A stretch of DNA of 64,000 bases from NCBI RefSeq assembly GCF_004912155.1, contig NZ_STGX01000002.1, forward strand, positions 111,774 to 175,773, written 5' to 3'. The position numbers and the translations under genes were made by a program. This document shows positions 61,530 to 64,000 of the stretch, piece by piece. Numbering within the stretch: position 1 is the first letter of the stretch; each line of letters starts with the position of its first letter. The notes under the pieces are model-generated. The model had not been told where the DNA came from, did no database searches, and was given only the letters and a program-made list of their open reading frames with translations. This DNA comes from Glycomyces paridis (GTDB lineage: Bacteria; Actinomycetota; Actinomycetes; Mycobacteriales; Micromonosporaceae).

Positions 61530-63164
61530 TCAGCGCCGGTTGAGGCCGTAGGCGAGGCCGTCGGCCAGCGCGTTCCAGGAGGCCTCGATGAGGTTGGGGG
61601 CGACGCCGACGGTGGTCCACTCGGATTCGCCGTCGCTCATGGAGACGAGGACGCGGGTGACGGCGTCGGTGCCGGTGGAGCCGGCGAGGATGCGGACCTT
61701 GAAGTCGGAGAGGGTGAGTTCGGCCAGGCGCGGGTGGCGGGCGGCGAGGGCCGATCGCAGGGCGGCGTCGAGGGCGTTGACGGGGCCGTTGCCCTGGGCG
61801 GTGGCGATGCGGTGCTCTTCGGCCTCGCCGTGCTCGCCGTTGACGTGCAGGCGGACGGTGGCCTCGGCGACGGTGGCGCCGTGGGGGTCGTGGTCGACGA
61901 TGACGCGGTAGGTGTCGAGGGTGAAGGGGCGGGGGAGGCCGCCTTCGACCTCGTCGCGCACGAGCAGTTCGAAGGAGGCGTCGGCGGCCTCGAAGGACCA
62001 GCCCTTGGATTCGAGCTCCTTGACGCGGGCGGTGATGCGGTCGAGCGCGGCCTTGTCGCCAGAGAGGTCGATGCCCAGTTCGCGGCCTTTGAGTTCGACG
62101 GAGGCGCGGCCGGCCATCTCGGTGACGAGGATGCGCATGTCGTTGCCGACGACGACGGGGTCGACGTGGTTGTAGAGGGCGGGGTCGGCCTTGATGGCGG
62201 AGGCGTGGATGCCGGCCTTGTGGGCGAAGGCGGCGTGGCCGGTGTAGGGGGCGTGCTCGTCGGGGGTCATGTTGGCGATCTCGGCGATGGCGTGGGAGAT
62301 GCGGGTGAGCTTCTCCAGGCCGCCGTCGGGCAGGACCTTGCGGCCGAGTTTGGTCTCCAGGTTGGCGATGACGCTGAAGAGGTTGGCGTTGCCGGGGCGT
62401 TCGCCGTAGCCGTTGGCGGTGCCCTGGACGTGCATGACGCCGGCCTGGACGGCGGCGAGGGTGTTGGCGACGGCGCAGCCGGTGTCGTTCTGGGCGTGCA
62501 TGCCGAGGCGTACGCGCTCGGGCGGCAGGTCGGCTTCGAGGCGGCGGCGCAGTTCGGTGACGGCCTCGGTGATGTCGGAGGGGATGCGGCCGCCGTTGGT
62601 GTCGCAGAGGACGACGGCTTCGGCGCCGGCTTCGAGGGCGGTGCGCACGACGAGGGTGGCGTAGTCGGGGTCGTTGCGGAAGCCGTCGAAGAAGTGCTCG
62701 CAGTCGATGAAGACCTGGCGTTCGTGGTCGCGGCCGGTGCGCACGGAGTCGGCGATCATCGCGAGGTTCTCTTCTGCGGTGGTGCGCAGGGCCTGCGAGA
62801 CGTGGCGCAGGTCGGATTTGGCGACGAGGCACAGGACGGGGGCGCGGGAGTCCAGCAGGGCCTGGTAGCCCGGGTCCTCGACCGCGCTCGAACCGGCCCG
62901 GCGGGTCATGCCGAAGGCGACGAGCTTGGCGTGCTTGAAGTTGAGCTCCTCGGCGGCGCGGGAGAAGAACTCGGTGTCCGAGGGGATCGCGCCGGGCCAG
63001 CCGCCCTCGATGTAGTCGACGCCGAGGTCGTCGAGGAGTTCGGCGACGGCGAGCTTGTCGGCGACGGAGTAGCGCAGGCCCTCCATCTGGGCGCCGTCGC
63101 GGAGCGTGGTGTCGAAGACGTGGAAGTCCCCGCCGCGTGCGTGTTGCGGGTCTGGTTGCGTCAC
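61530..63164 (-). CDS. cimA: citramalate synthase
   Basis: A 544-aa enzyme condensing pyruvate and acetyl-CoA to citramalate, the threonine-independent route to isoleucine. HVFDTTLRDGAQMEGLRYSV starts the HMGL-like barrel (metal Asp and Arg), DYIEGGWPGAIPSDTEFF is the CimA-specific segment, LGMHAQNDTGCAVANTLAAV and GTANGYGERPGNANL follow, and the C-terminal regulatory LeuA dimer domain (about residues 400-540) suggests feedback inhibition. GTG at 63164 with GGAG 6 nt upstream. Its long leader contains a possible attenuator. Confidence 0.92.
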   Translation of the reverse strand: MTQPDPQHARGGDFHVFDTTLRDGAQMEGLRYSVADKLAVAELLDDLGVDYIEGGWPGAIPSDTEFFSRAAEELNFKHAKLVAFGMTRRAGSSAVEDPGYQALLDSRAPVLCLVAKSDLRHVSQALRTTAEENLAMIADSVRTGRDHERQVFIDCEHFFDGFRNDPDYATLVVRTALEAGAEAVVLCDTNGGRIPSDITEAVTELRRRLEADLPPERVRLGMHAQNDTGCAVANTLAAVQAGVMHVQGTANGYGERPGNANLFSVIANLETKLGRKVLPDGGLEKLTRISHAIAEIANMTPDEHAPYTGHAAFAHKAGIHASAIKADPALYNHVDPVVVGNDMRILVTEMAGRASVELKGRELGIDLSGDKAALDRITARVKELESKGWSFEAADASFELLVRDEVEGGLPRPFTLDTYRVIVDHDPHGATVAEATVRLHVNGEHGEAEEHRIATAQGNGPVNALDAALRSALAARHPRLAELTLSDFKVRILAGSTGTDAVTRVLVSMSDGESEWTTVGVAPNLIEASWNALADGLAYGLNRR

Positions 63165-63215
63165 TTGGTGCTCCAGGTTGTGTGAGTCATCGGCCCCGCC
63201 GCCGCGCAGCCGGCC

Positions 63216-63229
63216 TGAACGTTCGTTTG
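63216..63229. promoter_or_regulatory. SOS-box-like sequence in the cimA leader
   Basis: TGAACGTTCGTTTG matches 13 of 14 positions of the actinobacterial LexA consensus CGAACRNNNGTTYG. It lies between a terminator hairpin and the cimA start, with no promoter-like -10 beside it, so its relevance is doubtful. Confidence 0.2.
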
Positions 63230-63238
63230 CCCTGAACG

Positions 63239-63268
63239 AAAAAGACCCCCTGCGGGCGGCAGGAGGTC
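63239..63268 (-). terminator. Rho-independent terminator/attenuator before cimA
   Basis: On the minus strand GACCTCCTGC, 5-base loop, GCAGGGGGTC, then TTTTTC: a 10-bp stem with one wobble and a true T run, rare in this genome. It lies 75 bp upstream of the cimA start. Either it ends the upstream surface-protein gene (210 bp away) or it attenuates cimA. Confidence 0.75.
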
Positions 63269-63287
63269 TGGCGTTCGGCGGCGGCAT

Positions 63288-63341
63288 CTATCGAAGAGGC
63301 CCCGCGGAACGCCCGCAGCTAATCATGCGCTGGAAAGTCAC
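63288..63341 (-). CDS. possible leaderless leader peptide upstream of cimA (17 aa)
   Basis: A GTG at 63341 lies exactly 7 nt after CATACT (63354-63349), the geometry of a leaderless start. It opens a 17-codon frame, MTFQRMISCGRSAGPLR, ending 20 nt before the terminator hairpin. It contains an ATT isoleucine codon, rare in this GC range. Nine bases within it (63310-63318) are exactly complementary to the terminator's loop and 3' arm (63250-63258), so an antiterminator could form. Confidence 0.3.
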   Translation of the reverse strand: MTFQRMISCGRSAGPLR

Positions 63342-63477
63342 GAGTCGAAGTATGCCACCGGGCGGTGACCCGAACCAGGATTTCCCGCATGGTGGGATTC
63401 ACTGTGTCGTGAAGCGCGGTGCCTGGGTGCGCCGTGTCGCGGTGCGCGGCTGCGGATCTGCGGGCGGGGCACGGTGT

Positions 63478-64000
63478 TCACCACTCCGAGCGCAGGGCGC
63501 GGCGGCGCTGCCACCACAGGACGAGGGCGACGCCGCCGGCGAGGGCGACGGCGCCGGCGCCGAGGACCGCGCCGAGGCCGGCGCCGGTGGTCGGCAGCTG
63601 CGGCTGGGCCGGGGTCGCCTCGGCGGGGCTCGTGGAGACCTCGGTGGAGGGCGTCTCGCTCGGCGGCGGCGAGGAGGGCGTGTCGGGGGCGGCGGCGAAC
63701 AGCCACTCCTGGAAGTGGCGGCTGGCGCCGGAGGCGGGCTTGACGGCCTCGACGCGGACGCCTTCGACGGCGTCGGCGTCGTGCTCCAGGCCGAGGAAGT
63801 ACCCGTCGGTGGAGATGAACCGGAAGTCGTTGTTGGAGGGCACGTCGTCGTAGACGACGGTCCAGTCGTCGGCCTCGCCGCAGTCGGCGAGGAAGACCGG
63901 GGCGGTCTCGCCGCCGCCGGAGGTGTCGGTGGAGAGGCACTGGCCCGACTCGTCGTGGACGATCTGGTACTCGCCGAGGTCCTGGAGGGCCTCGACGGAC
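63478..64000 (-). CDS. LPXTG-anchored surface protein with ricin-like domain (5' end outside window)
   Basis: The last 174 residues of a protein whose start is beyond the window. A trefoil-like part has YQIVHDESGQCLSTDT, VFLADCGEADDWTVVYDD and FISTDGYFLGLEHD, with the Q-C-L and W spacing of ricin-type lectins. A Ser/Thr/Pro linker follows, then the sortase signal LPTTG, a hydrophobic helix (AVLGAGAVALAGGVALVLW) and a basic QRRRALRSEW tail. It should be exported and attached to peptidoglycan by a sortase. An internal GTG at 63843 is not the true start, since the frame stays open to the edge. Confidence 0.85.
   Translation of the reverse strand, partial: SVEALQDLGEYQIVHDESGQCLSTDTSGGGETAPVFLADCGEADDWTVVYDDVPSNNDFRFISTDGYFLGLEHDADAVEGVRVEAVKPASGASRHFQEWLFAAAPDTPSSPPPSETPSTEVSTSPAEATPAQPQLPTTGAGLGAVLGAGAVALAGGVALVLWWQRRRALRSEW

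Noticed and set aside
63216-63229. functional LexA box regulating cimA
   Set aside because: Sequence match is good, but isoleucine synthesis is not an SOS function and no promoter is positioned around the site; kept only as a low-confidence feature.

Overview
The window is high-GC DNA from the chromosome of an actinomycete. Support for this includes the 24-residue actinobacterial ribosomal protein bL37, a WhiB-type iron-sulfur regulator, the SigR/RsrA thiol-stress pair beside aroA-rsgA-hisN (a neighbourhood also found in Streptomyces), HAAS/PadR modules, and many starts that look leaderless (a TANNNT-like -10 box about 7 nt before the start codon). Glycomycetaceae or a related family is only a guess. 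No tRNA, rRNA, CRISPR array or prophage was seen.

Layout. 1-4.5 kb: dprA, repeat-rich DNA, an unidentified gene with a duplicated 3' end, a SIS-domain sugar isomerase behind a palindromic operator, and bL37. 4.6-11.4 kb: TetR regulator, rsrA and sigR (with a consensus SigR promoter), whiB, an SRAP-domain DNA repair protein, then aroA-rsgA-hisN. 11.4-24.4 kb: a pectin/uronate region with a CE7 esterase, two secreted pectate lyases (one carrying a ricin-type lectin), two tandem paralogues of unknown function, and a tightly overlapping five-gene minus-strand operon (oxidoreductase, uronate isomerase, FucD-like dehydratase, fructuronate reductase, oxidoreductase). Matching LacI-like palindromes suggest shared control of lyases and operon. 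24.4-31 kb: gcvT, pepA, a small conserved gene, lpdA and sucB, all central metabolism. 31-39 kb is accessory: an Rpn-like degenerate nuclease, a phosphotransferase with a deleted tandem copy, a methyltransferase, small flavin/RibD-fold enzymes, an SRA plus PD-(D/E)XK protein that looks like a modification-dependent restriction enzyme, and an FAD dehydrogenase ending in a 16-bp tandem repeat. 39.3-45.9 kb: class A penicillin-binding protein, a PLP-barrel amino acid deaminase divergent from an aldonolactone oxidase, and a pyrimidine reductase-like gene.

45.9-53.8 kb is the most interesting part. A lone TnpB (IS605/IS1341 type) sits directly before a four-gene set encoding a HerA-like ATPase, SbcD (Mre11), SbcC (Rad50) and a NurA-like nuclease. 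This is the gene content of the archaeal HerA-Mre11-Rad50-NurA end-resection module, here in an actinobacterium. Promoter-like sequences resembling the DNA-damage (PafBC/RecA-NDp) motif lie before both tnpB and the nurA-like gene.

53.8-64 kb: a secreted lytic transglycosylase, a lipoprotein, a HAAS-PadR pair, gltX with a fumarylacetoacetate hydrolase family gene, a small membrane protein, a secreted propeller-like protein, citramalate synthase cimA with a leader that looks like an attenuator, and the 3' end of an LPXTG-anchored ricin-fold surface protein cut by the window edge. Most neighbouring transcription units are separated by strong GC hairpins.
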